From: Acanthaster planci
Lineage: Eukaryota; Echinodermata; Asteroidea; Valvatida; Acanthasteridae
Reading direction: 5' to 3'
DNA length: 20,335 nt
Assembly (NCBI RefSeq): GCF_001949145.1
Contig: NW_019091361.1
Span: 3,006,345-3,026,679, forward strand
Positions 9,572-18,619 of this stretch are shown here, piece after piece. Within the stretch, counting starts at the first letter, position 1, and the number at the start of each line of letters is the position of its first letter. The notes beneath the pieces were generated by a model. That model made no database searches. It was given only the letters and a program-made list of their open reading frames with translations, and was not told where the DNA came from. The position numbers and the translations under genes are program-made.

Positions 9572-12500
9572 GTATGAACTTGTCTTAAAAGCGAATATAC
9601 ATTGTATAGGACCAGTGGTCCCAACGTTATAATTACATGGGTGTCATGCGGCTGGCTAGTGTGTAAAGCACTCGCCTTTCGTCACTATGGTCCAGGGTTC
9701 GATTCCCGGCCAGGGCCATATATAAGTAGAGTTGTTTGTTTGTCTCCCTCGTTTTTCTCTTTCCACAGAAATCAACATTTATGATCTCGGGCTTTGCTCC
9801 ATAGGTTACGACCGTCTGAGGCACATTTACATGTGCCACGTTCAAGTTTAGTGTCATAGTGTAGGCCCTAAAGCTTACTGGGGTACTTGAACATTATTTG
9901 TCTGGAATGTGCTCGTAATAAATGATTACATTAAGATTACATGCAAATCCAAAATGGTGTTCCTAGCTCTATGGTCGAGTTCGGGCGGCCTGTTCTTGAC
10001 ACGGGTTTCTTGTTCTCGCACTCGAACGGCGGGAACACGACTCAAGACACTGCTCTCGGAACAGGATCACGCACCACCTTCTCGTCAGGATTTTACAGAA
10101 ACACACGGAAAAACTCGTGAGGTTTTGATTTTGAACAGCTGCAAAAAGTACAGAGATGACTTCCAAAGCCATAGAAATGGGATTTTTTGCAAAATTAACA
10201 TTTAACATACAAAATGAATGTTCGTGTTTATATAGAAAAGAATTCAGCCCATCCAAACATTAACTCTCGAATAACGTGGCCTAAATGGAAGCCGCCATGT
10301 TGCATGTTGCTTGTCACTAACTACCAGCGATGACCGGTTGTTTGTTCCCGCCGTTCGAGCGGCAAACCCACGAAAAACAAATCGAGCTGTTCGTGAACAT
10401 ACAGGAACAAGCAGCCCGAACTCGGCTTCCTTATCAACAATGGGCTCCGAGCTGGACCAAGAGAGGGCGTAATTTTCCTAGCAAAGGAGGCTTCTTCGGT
10501 TGTAACCAAACGCTTTGCGGCGCTATACGATCTTTGGTTATAACTGCGTGCGCATCGTTGGCTCACGAACGACTATGAGACGCACGCCTTGCAGTCGCAT
10601 CGCTACCAACAATTTGATCGCCCTTTTCAACAGATAATGATGCATCTGCCAATTGTCGATAACTAGACAATTGTAGCAATTCCTAATTGTGTCTCAAAGT
10701 AAATATCTTGACTTCCATCGTGTTTAGGAAGCCATGTGTTTTGCTTTGAAGTATAGAAAAATCGATCAAGCTATCACGCCAGGTTGAACAACCTCTTCCA
10801 AACAACCCCAACAGGGCATTTTGAACTCGTCCCACCTAAGTGCTAATGTAATTTATTGGTAACCACTTTACATCTTTTGTTCTATTTACATATTAATTAC
10901 AGATATGGCAAGGTTATGAGTATCGATATGTGTGGGATACCCATAGTCGTCTTACATGGACACGACACGGTCAAGGAAGCCTTCTCGCGGTATGAGTTGA
11001 GTAACCGCCCGCCTCCTCACATAACTGAGAGTATTGCCTCTGGTGTTGGTGAGATTTCATCTTTGCTCATAAACTGGACACATTGAAGTCAAACGTGCTT
11101 GCCACTTAATATAAACAAAGGGCTATTTGTTACTAATAAATTAGCACAGTACGCTTAGATGCAGGCTTGAACACTCGCCACTTAACCCCAAAAGCGCCAT
11201 TTAGTTTTGTTTTTACTGTGGACTCTGCCCTATCTATTGTTCGCGGTGCAGTAAGGCCAAAACAAAATTTTCTTCCGATTACGTGTCTCTCAAAATAGGG
11301 TCGGTGGGTCGGATTTGTTCTTTTTGGTGCAGATTGAATTGACCATTGAAATTCGCATCCAAATCTAAGCCAAGTCACAGGATCCAGTGAGTCAAGTCAC
11401 TAGTCATTTGATCACGAATCAGCCAAGTCCAGTCAAATCACAAGTCAATCTTGTCCAAACACAAGCAAGTCACAAGACTTTTTGTCCAAGTATACAAGTC
11501 AGGTCGAGCACTGTTTCATCTTATAAGTCAACGGGTCCAGGCATCAACTCACCTTTTAACTTCCGCTACTGTTGTTTCATTTTTGCATGGGGGAGCCCTC
11601 CCCTAGCGCTCCCGTAGAACCGCGCCTGCAACTCAACACTTACAAGTTTTAGTTAAATGTATACGTATGTTCTTCAACTTTCTTGTTCAATAACAATGTC
11701 CATGTGTACATTTTCACAGTACCTGCGCGATACCAAATGCTTGTCATTAATGGGAGGACGATAATGACATACATGTACCCAGGCCGGAAGAAAGCTCTGA
11801 CGAAGGGCTGCGTCCTAATTTTCACTTGGCTCCTGCTTGAAATTACGCACGAGTGTATAGTAGTGGCCAGTCGCGGCAGATGGAATCATGTGTGATTTCA
11901 AGCCACAGCCAAGTGAGTCAGACGTGGCCTTGGGCAGACAAGACCGAAGTAGAAGTCGCGAGCGGAATGAAGTCTTGCGCTAATTGCTTTATGAGCGAAA
12001 GGCATAAGGTGATAGACCTTATTTAAAACTTTAAGGGTTTGATTGAGTACTTTTGTTACTTGCGTTGGTAATAAGTCATAATGTGCAAGTCCAAGTCAAG
12101 TTATAAGTCAAAAGCTGACCGTTACAAGTCGAGTCACAAGTCACAAAAAAGTGACTCGAATCCGACGCGAGTCCAAGGCAACTGACTTGAGTCTACAACT
12201 CTGAGACACAATGACGTCACAGTGCTAATTTGCCACTGATGTAAATGGTTGCAGGGGATGATGTTTCAACAATTTGATACTGAATTCTGTTGTGCACGTG
12301 TATCTCGGTGAATCGCAACTTTACAGGTCGTTTTCCTTTCTATCTCATGAACAGTTGAGATCCGATCCCCATTCTGCTGTAGCCCAATATTTGGAAATCT
12401 CCATATCGTCTCTTTTGCAGGTATTTTAGCATCAAGTGGCGAGCAGTGGACCGAGATTCGTCGGTTTTCCATGACCGTTCTCCGGGGCCTAGGTGTTGGC

Positions 12501-15500
12501 AAGTCACGGTTTGAGGAGAACATCTCCACCGAAGCAGAAATTCTGGTTGAAGAACTCAAGAAATTTAACAGCAAGGCATTCGACCCAAGGCATCTCATCG
12601 GCAATGCTGTATCCAACATCATCTGTTCAGTGGTGTTTGGTAAAAGGTTCCAGTACACTGATCCAGCTTTCAAGCGTCTTCTGAAAGTCTTGAATGATCT
12701 TGTGTTAGAATTACAGGGAGGGGGCATGCTAGAAAACGCACCCATCTTTGCGAAACTGAAAATGCTTCCGTTCGTGCGAAAGTATGTGATTGCCACGGAG
12801 AACTTCTTCAATTACATTAACATACTCTTGAAAGAACACAGTAAGGGACAAAGCTCTGATCTTCCTCAAGATTTCATCGACATGTTCGAGGATGAACAGA
12901 AGGTGAAGGAACGCCAGGGTGTCAAGTCTCTGGCCTTACTTCCCGAGAACTTGAAGCACATCGTGGGTGACCTGTTTGGTGCTGGGTCTGAGACCACTGC
13001 CACTACACTTCGCTGGGGGATGCTGTACATGATTGCACACCCAGAAATACAAAGACGAGTTCAGAAGGAGTTGGATGACGTCACTAGTCGTAATCGTCTG
13101 CCAAGAATTTCTGATAAGCCCGAGCTGCCGTACACCGAAGCCGTGCTGTGTGAGATTCAGCGCATGGGAACCATCGTGCCATTGGCCGTGCCACATATGA
13201 CCGCTGAAGATACCACCATTGAGGGGTGAGCAAACACATTTTCACCGGAGATTCAGAAATTCTCAACTCAATCAGAAAAGCTCAATTCAAGATCAGGTCC
13301 TCATTGTTTCGTGAACACTCCTCGGCTCACCTGTATACCACATGAAAATATAGACAAATTGTAGTGACGAATTCGTAACATCTCGATTTCTAAATTGAAC
13401 AAATTGTTCTACAAACGTTTCCTAACGGTATCTCAAGCAATCGGTGTTACTAAATTCACAGACCTCAGGTGAGAAACCCTTAATATCCCTTGCGACATGT
13501 GACGTTATTAGGGTTCAACCCACTACAAAATAATAAACAATGCTTAATATATAACCCAATTTTTAAGTGGTTGAACCCAAATGAAGTTACATAGGCAGCA
13601 GCAAGACAATCAGACCATGGGCAAGAAGAATCTGTAACTTTCATCCCAACTAGTGATGGTTTCAGAAACTCAGTGGTGACTGGCTGGGGACTGGGTGGTT
13701 TGAGGGATGACTTAAATAGTGGGCCATTGCAACTGCGGAAATTGCAAAAGATAACGGGGAATTGTAGGACACCACATTGGGGGCGCTGTTCACGATGCAG
13801 ATACATTTCTTTCTAAACCTACACTCTTCATCAAAACGACATATTTGACGCTTTGTGCTTTTTATTTCTTTTCGGAATCATTGAACATATTTTGTGTTGT
13901 TCGGCTGTTCAAAATATTCCTTATTACCTTGGCCGTTTTTTTGCCAAGGCAATAAGTCCTGCTTTAGCATTTTTCTTTCTACGGACTTCAGATTTATCAA
14001 AGGTTACATCTGAACTATGCTTTGTCAACAGTTACAACATCCCCAAAGGTACGATTGTGATGTCTAACATCTGGCATAACCACTTTGACCCTTTGGTATG
14101 GGAAGAGCCTGGGCAGTTTCGTCCTGAGCGATTCCTTGATAAAGATGGCAAGTTTCGGCCCCGTGAGGAACTCATACCATTTGGAATCGGTACGTAGTCT
14201 GTCAATATTGGTTCATTTGTAACTTCATACCGCTCCAAAGATTTAATTTCACAAGGTTTAAACTCAAGTTTGAATGCAGAACACTGAATAGAAGGAGTTT
14301 GTCATTAACGTCTGTCAGAAAATAGCTGAGTAGTAATTTTGTTTTTAGATCGCATGTACGGACGTCACACATTTTCAAGAAACGTTTACACGCAGTTTCA
14401 ATGTCAGAGCGTGTCCAAAACGACCACTGTTGTACATGGCTGTTAATTTTTTTACCATTGTCAGCTGACGGTGAAAATGGCGAGTCTGCTTCCAAGTTGA
14501 TGTCACGATTAAAGATGTCATTGATATCAGTGGGGAAATTTGGGAAGTATTTAGTGAAAAGGGCCTTGTTCCAAGGACGCAATATTTTTTTTAAAAATGG
14601 TTATCTTTGTCAAAATAGACTTAAAAGGAGAACAAAAGCTGAGTTGAGGCATATTCCACTTCACCATTTCAAACTCCTACGTTTGGTAGTTTGTTCTTGT
14701 TCTCAAATTCCATATTTGCAAATCGTTTTTTTTTCCATCGGCCTTTCATGACTGATTAGAAATGAACCTTGTGAGTCCTTGAAATTCCATTCTGACAGGG
14801 GGCAAATTCAAAAGTGAATGTGACGTTGGACTCATTCAACATGATGTTGGGAGGGAGAAAAAAATCAAAAGCCTTACTCAAGGTTCCAACATCCTTACTC
14901 TTACCTTACAGCGTTGTTTTCTTACGGTCATAGTACTAATATGTGATAAATAAACATATCGATTACTTTCTTATTTATGAAGTATTCTTTGTTTAAAAAA
15001 CCCGCCAGGGGGGCAAGTTGCCCCCTGCCCCCCCCCCAGGATACGCCATTGCATTCTAAGAAGTGTAAATTACAAATGATATTTTATTTACCTTTTACAT
15101 TTTCAGATGGATTTCATACCCAAATGTTTCCAGCACTACAGCCCGTCCAAAATAGAAACAAATACGGGTAGTGCATAATGGGTGTTTAGGGCCAGAAATG
15201 TAGGGAAAATACTAGTTCTGTGAAGAAATACGTACTCAATGATGGCGCGAAATTTTACGCAATGAATTTTCTTGAACTCTGCCTCTGAATGTAATCAAAA
15301 CTTCAAAGTTCTCAAAGTTTGGATATTGACAGCTTTCTGCAATTTCCGCATTGTACAGGTCGACGCATCTGTTTGGGTGAGCACCTTGCCAAGATGGAGC
15401 TCTTCATCTTCTTCACACACCTCCTGCATCACTTCACCCTCAAGAAACCTGACCATGTTCCCGCCGTGTCCCTGGAAGGGAAAGACGGTCTTGTCTGGTC

Positions 15501-15540
15501 ACCAGCAAGCTTCGAGGTCTGCGCGACTGCTAGGGAGTAA
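9369..15540 (+). CDS. Cytochrome P450, CYP2 family-like, complete five-exon gene
   Basis: Microsomal haem-thiolate monooxygenase. The family inserts one oxygen atom from O2 into lipophilic substrates using electrons from NADPH-P450 reductase, on the cytosolic face of the ER. Joining 9369-9571, 10903-11048, 12421-13225, 14032-14189 and 15359-15540 gives 1494 nt, a 497-residue protein of normal CYP2 length. Visible in order: hydrophobic anchor (about residues 13-27), basic RYLRRPRNR, PPGP hinge (37-40), C-helix WxxxR (W126, R130), I-helix AGSETT (304-309), K-helix ExxR (E361, R364), PERF (416-419) and haem loop FGIGRRICLG with ligand C442. All introns are GT/AG; phases are 2, 1, 2, 1. There is no frameshift or internal stop, so it looks functional. 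The tail and the PYTEAV..EIQR segment are CYP2-like. Vertebrate CYP2R1 and CYP2U1 also have five exons, but the substrate and exact subfamily cannot be read from sequence. The start is the first Met before the anchor, with A at -3 and G at +4. Confidence 0.95.
9645..9740 (+). mobile_element. tRNA-derived SINE (fragment) in intron 1
   Basis: Shows an RNA polymerase III A-box-like TGGCTAGTGTG (9653-9663) and a perfect B-box GGTTCGATTCC (9696-9706) spaced like a tRNA gene, with AAAGCACTCGCC between and a T-arm with 7-nt loop TTCGATT. The acceptor and anticodon arms pair poorly, and it is followed by a non-tRNA tail (ttgtttgtttgtctccctcg), so it is a SINE head rather than a working tRNA. It begins about 75 bp inside the first P450 intron, same strand. 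The 3' limit is uncertain. Confidence 0.7.
9976..10424. mobile_element. MITE-like element with long terminal inverted repeats in intron 1
   Basis: The outer arm GAGTTCGGGCGGCCTGTTC (9977-9995) matches the reverse complement of 10405-10423 with two differences. The inner arm CTCGAACGGCGGGAACA (10021-10037) matches the reverse complement of 10343-10359 at all 17 positions. The arms are unequally spaced, so an indel has occurred. The roughly 300 bp interior has no protein of note. This is the layout of a non-autonomous DNA transposon. A clear target-site duplication was not identified. Confidence 0.6.
10438..10500 (+). repeat. Short dispersed repeat in intron 1, partner of 1950-2016
   Basis: Lies immediately beyond the right arm of the MITE-like element. 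Whether it is part of a larger element or the insertion target cannot be decided here. Confidence 0.45.
10903..11048 (+). CDS. CYP2-like gene, exon 2: beta-1 sheet and B helix region
   Basis: Follows the acceptor aattacag and encodes YGKVMSIDMCGIPIVVLHG and VKEAFSRYELSNRPPP, the conserved CYP2 block YG.v.s..mg...vvl.g...vkEa, then ends with one base of codon 117 before donor gtgaga (phase 1). The reading continues past the donor in the genome for a few codons, but only the splice restores the following GxLxSSGEQW block encoded by exon 3. Confidence 0.93.
11247..11350 (+). repeat. Short dispersed repeat, copy 2 (intron 2)
   Basis: Partner of 67-185: AGTAAGGCC, CTCTCAAAATAG, GGTCGGTGGGTCGG and GTGCAGATTGAAT in the same order. 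It abuts the GACTTG element copy B, so the two may belong to one composite element or represent a nested insertion. Confidence 0.5.
11365..12212 (-). repeat. Dispersed GACTTG element, copy B (inverted, in intron 2)
   Basis: Read on the minus strand it begins near AGAGTTGTAGACTCAAGTC (12200) and continues GTGACTTGTGACTCGAC, CAGCTTTTGACTT, GGACTTGCACATTATGACTT and GTACTCAATCAAACCC, in the same order as copy A at 3048 onward. It ends with a second GACTTG array (11365-11530). Similarity is clear at both ends and weak in the middle, as expected for old copies with internal turnover. It occupies most of P450 intron 2. Confidence 0.6.
12421..13225 (+). CDS. CYP2-like gene, exon 3: C helix to K helix (large fused exon)
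   Basis: An 805 bp exon after acceptor cttttgcag. It encodes residues 117-385: ASSGEQWTEIRRFSM (C helix, haem-propionate WxxxR), FGKRFQYTDPAF, the I-helix GAGSETTATTLRW (oxygen-activation threonine present), HPEIQRRVQKELD, and PYTEAVLCEIQR, whose Glu-Arg pair forms the ExxR core. It then runs through the substrate-recognition region PLAVPHMTAEDT to the donor ggtgagc (phase 2). An in-frame TGA sits right at the donor, so the exon cannot extend further. In most vertebrate CYP2 genes this span is divided among several exons. Confidence 0.95.
13511..13578. repeat. Inverted repeat (hairpin) in intron 3
   Basis: GGGTTCAACCCACT pairs with AGTGGTTGAACCC with one bulged base, separated by an AT-rich loop of about 41 nt. 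Confidence 0.55.
14032..14189 (+). CDS. CYP2-like gene, exon 4: PERF region and start of haem loop
   Basis: Follows acceptor tttgtcaacag. It encodes YNIPKGTIVMSNIWHNHFDP, then VWEEPGQFRPERF and the approach to the haem loop, LIPFGIG. It ends with one base of codon 438 before donor gtacgt (phase 1). The PERF motif is exact, and the first base completes the glycine codon split across intron 3. Confidence 0.94.
14795..14905 (+). repeat. G-run-linked dispersed repeat, copy 2 (intron 4)
   Basis: Partner of 7905-8025: AGGGGGCAAATTCAAAAGTG, ATGATGTTGGGAGG, AAGCCTTACTCAAGGTTCC and AACATCCTT. Non-coding. Confidence 0.55.
15001..15053 (-). repeat. CAGTGGCGTAGCCA-type repeat end, copy 2 (intron 4)
   Basis: The minus strand reads TGCAATGGCGTATCCTGG, a ten-G run, then CAGGGGGCAACTTGCCCCCC. 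GGGGGCAA and TTGCCCCC form an 8 bp inverted repeat around one base. Confidence 0.5.
15359..15540 (+). CDS. CYP2-like gene, exon 5: haem-binding cysteine and C-terminus
   Basis: Follows acceptor ttgtacag. It encodes RRICLGEHLAKMELFIFF, completing FGIGRRICLG with haem-ligand cysteine 442, then the L helix and the C-terminal beta sheet, ending FEVCATARE and TAA at 15538-15540. The block GEHLAKMELF is characteristic of the CYP2 clan. No retention signal or extension follows, which is normal because the N-terminal anchor keeps microsomal P450s in the ER. Confidence 0.95.
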
Positions 15541-15887
15541 AGTTGACCAATACAATGGAAAATCGTCCTGGGGTGGAGTAGATCCTGCTCTTGCTTATAA
15601 CAAAGGGGACCATCCAATCAGTAATTTTAATACCAGTGTAGAATTTAGCTTCTGGGCTAATATATAATATTTTGGATAAACAAGTTATATAGAATACTGA
15701 CAAAGTAGTCAAAAATTGTTTGTGATACCAGTAAGTACAGGTATATTTTATTCCTAGCAGGCTTTGTACTTTCATACATATCAGAATGTAATTAGTATTC
15801 AAATTATCAACCGTCTCCTTTAAATCTGAGCAGTAGCCTAGCAAAAAATTGGGACGTTGATGAAGAAAAGTCGACCCGGGAAAATGA

Positions 15888-15893
15888 AATAAA
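15888..15893 (+). terminator. Candidate polyadenylation signal of the CYP2-like gene
   Basis: Canonical AATAAA about 350 bp after the stop codon and the first exact hexamer I found downstream. No obvious GT-rich element was identified, so the assignment rests on hexamer and distance alone. Confidence 0.35.
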
Positions 15894-17737
15894 ATGGGAA
15901 GAGATCTTCACTTCGCAACAGACAAGGAACAGGCTACTGACAGTCCGCCTGTTTCACAGAGTTGGTTTCTGAGTTTGTAGGGGACATTTTGAAAGTTCTC
16001 GTTTCGAAGGGGTTCTTTTCAAGGAGTGTACATGTACATCCGTTTATCAATTTGTACCTTTCGGTGATTTGCAGTAAGTATGTTGCAGGAAATCTATTGT
16101 CTCACCAAAGTAGACACGGAGGCCAGTGAAATTCTCCTGGAGATCATGTTCCCTTACATTAAGCACTTGTGTACGATTAAAGCACTAGTTCTTGCAGAGT
16201 GTAGCTTAATACATTGTAACGGCACGACAGGATTCTTTTCTTGGGGGGGGGGTGTTGCGAGTGCAACTCTGCTTAGATTTCATTGCAGCGATCCCACGCA
16301 GAGAGAAGGAATCAATACATGTATGTGATTGGCAGGTCAGCATTTAAGACCGGATAAGGAGAATGGACGCATCTAATGCTGCCGTTCGGGCATTATCAGC
16401 CTTCAGTTTCCTGAATTCCTAATTTATTCCCATTCATGAATACTTTTTTAACCAGAGAGTCAAAGGAAGTCAATATAATGATGGATTTCCAACGGTTTTA
16501 CTTTCAAACCCTCGTCCAATTTATTTTATAGTTGGCCAAAAGAACCTCTTTATATGGACTTGTCGCTTGCGCGTTGCGCGCCACGTGCACACAGACTCTT
16601 GACCATTCAGAATCGATGGAACTGTCTCGTATCTAGGCACCAGTGCATGATTTAGGTAGCGGGCGTTATCGCTTCTTAGCGGGCATTATGTAAATATACA
16701 TGTATGTACACGGTCAAGTTGCAGGTTGTTTAATTTAATACGGAGACTGTCTGAGGCATTTATGAGTTCATTATTAATGCGCTGAACACTATTTTGCTGA
16801 TTGGATCATTCTTATTAATATCTTCAAGAATGCAAAATGCTGTCTAATATTTCCGCCTGTCTTTTTTCCAGAAAAATAAGCCTTAAGCCTATTCCTACAG
16901 CTCTTTCGGAAGCACTGAATTTCGGTTGCATGGTTGTTGCTATACACGACTTTCCTCAGATATCGAAAAGCTAACCTCAGTAAATGAGGGAACATCTTTC
17001 AGCACACGAAAAATGTTGAACGTACAATGTGCGTAGGAAAACATACCAACAGTTTCTTTAAGTCATTACCTGGATTTCGAAGTCGGATAAGGTTTCAAAT
17101 CCTAGAATTACCTCCCCAAAACACAGCTTACAGTTTTCCTAGCAACAAAGTGAAACTGCCTCTTTGATCTGTGTTCCTTGGTATTAGGTATTCATGTCAA
17201 ACTTTGAAATAACTGAATGTGCATAAAATCAAGTGAAAACTTGTGAGAGCCACCACGCGCCTGGATCCTAATGTCCCGGAGTTTTCTTGCAGTATGCGAC
17301 CAATACGAAGAGAGTGTATGATGGAGTATTGTTAGGTTTTCCAATTGTTGTCATTATTGTAGTCATCTTATAAAAACCTACGGAAAATCCTTTAATCCAC
17401 CAGTCGATGTTCTCGAAAATGCCCTTTGGAATTACTTTCATGGCTAAAACGATATTTAAGGGATTTTCAAGGGGGGAAAGTCGACCATCGTCGACCTGGT
17501 CCGACCACTGCACTACCTGAGGGACTTGGCTCTCAGTTTCCGTCAATGTTTGATTTCTTTCCCCTAGTTGCTGAAATACTGTACTGTGGGAAAATTTAAC
17601 TCTGAATTGCCGATGGCCATCCAACTTCAAATTTTACTTCAGTGAAAGAGATGATTTAGTTGTCACGATTTATACAAACGGGGGTATGGACCGAGCACAT
17701 TTGAAGTGTATAAGCATAATTATGTGGCATGAATGAT

Positions 17738-18182
17738 TTTGTCATTTATAAGGCGATAAACTTGAAGTAATAACCCGCTTCTACGAAAGATTCTAATGTA
17801 TAATCTAACCTTTGGTGACGAGAACTGCGCCAGGTCAACTCGACTGAATCTAGAGTCTATTGACTACAGGAAGGTAAATCTTTGCAACGTATCGTTTCCA
17901 CGTAAGCACGGGGAACGAAAACAAACGTGCATGAACAAGGAGACCTAGGAACAATACTGCCGGAAGTGAACCGTTAATGAAATTCATTGTTTTTTTTTTT
18001 ACTTATATCCAAGTGACTTTTCCTTAATATTTCTGTCTTGACAAGGACAAGGGGAAAATTCTGACATGGGCGTTTCTTGGGGTGGCTTCAATTAGGAATT
18101 ATTCTTCCAAAATTATCGAATGTAATAGGACGGCCCAATGTAAAATCCCCAAAGGCGTACCGCGCGAGGGTTCCGGAAGCTC
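17738..18182 (+). repeat. Dispersed ~440 bp repeat, copy 2
   Basis: Partner of 4415-4857, about 13.3 kb downstream in direct orientation. Homology ends abruptly around 18182, just after CGCGAGGGTTCCGGAAGCT, and fades before 17738. It lies about 440 bp upstream of the PDI-like start codon. Confidence 0.65.
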
Positions 18183-18403
18183 ACTGAGGGACCTTTTACT
18201 TTCAGCCGAGATAAAGAGTAGAAAAGACCTGCCCGTCGTAATCAAGGGGATCAGAGCCTTGTAAGAACCTACATAAAGTCCCTAGCGCGATAATTCCTAT
18301 ACTGCCTAGACAGATATCCCTGAAAAACCTTTTGGGGATTTAATTCACGGGAACTTGTCATGTAGAAGATTCTTAAGAGAGAAGAATTCGCAGTGCCTGT
18401 GGG

Positions 18404-18411
18404 ATTTGCAT
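18404..18411 (+). promoter_or_regulatory. Octamer-like motif upstream of the PDI-like gene
   Basis: Exact ATTTGCAT, the POU/Oct consensus, about 210 bp before the ATG and embedded in gatttgcatattcatgag. An eight-base match is expected by chance often enough that this is only a candidate. Confidence 0.2.
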
Positions 18412-18436
18412 ATTCATGAGCAGATGAAATGATCAG

Positions 18437-18445
18437 ATTGCGTCA
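18437..18445 (-). promoter_or_regulatory. C/EBP-ATF composite-like element upstream of the PDI-like gene
   Basis: ATTGCGTCA on the plus strand reads TGACGCAAT on the minus strand, a composite of a CRE half-site and a C/EBP half-site. ATF4-C/EBP elements of this kind act in stress-responsive promoters of ER chaperone genes in vertebrates. It lies about 175 bp before the ATG. The function is inferred from motif and position only. Confidence 0.25.
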
Positions 18446-18537
18446 CAAGGAGTAAATCTACCAGTTGGTAAGTCTACCCGGGATTAGTAGGCTCTTGCTG
18501 TAGGGTACGAGGCCTAGCTGCTGCGGTAAAATCACAT

Positions 18538-18543
18538 CACGTG
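18538..18543. promoter_or_regulatory. CACGTG E-box upstream of the PDI-like gene
   Basis: Palindromic CACGTG about 77 bp before the ATG. Its ACGT core is shared with unfolded-protein-response elements, but the full UPRE or ERSE consensus is not present. Low-specificity motif. Confidence 0.2.
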
Positions 18544-18619
18544 TACAGAGTATTCGTTTAGTAGGACAAGCTGGTGTGGGAAACCTGAGTGTAAGAGGTT
18601 TACATAGGCATCACTGAAA

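Larger units (their letters stand above)
15541..18619. other. 3' flank of the P450 gene and upstream region of the PDI-like gene
   Basis: Contains the candidate polyadenylation signal, a 10-G run (16243-16252), the 440 bp repeat copy 2 and the putative PDI promoter. The open frame on the minus strand at 17268-17630 (120 codons) has no family match I recognise and is not called as a gene. Confidence 0.5.

Noticed and set aside
9645-9720. A functional tRNA gene
   Set aside because: A and B boxes are good, but acceptor and anticodon stems pair poorly and a SINE-type tail follows.
13227-13229. TGA stop ending the large P450 open frame, as evidence of a pseudogene
   Set aside because: The stop overlaps the donor site ggtgagc; splicing to 14032 restores the expected YNIPKG block in frame.
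14202-14582. Minus-strand open frame of 126 codons overlapping the end of P450 exon 4 surroundings
   Set aside because: It lies in intron 4 of the P450, matches no family I recognise, and its C-terminal part is low-complexity Leu/Asn/Ser typical of AT-rich non-coding DNA.
15541-15667. Extension of the P450 in an overlapping frame to 15667
   Set aside because: That frame lacks the haem motif; the correct frame ends at the TAA at 15538-15540 with a normal CYP2 C-terminus.
17268-17630. Minus-strand open frame of 120 codons
   Set aside because: No signal, domain or splice support; plausible-looking composition alone is not enough for a gene call.
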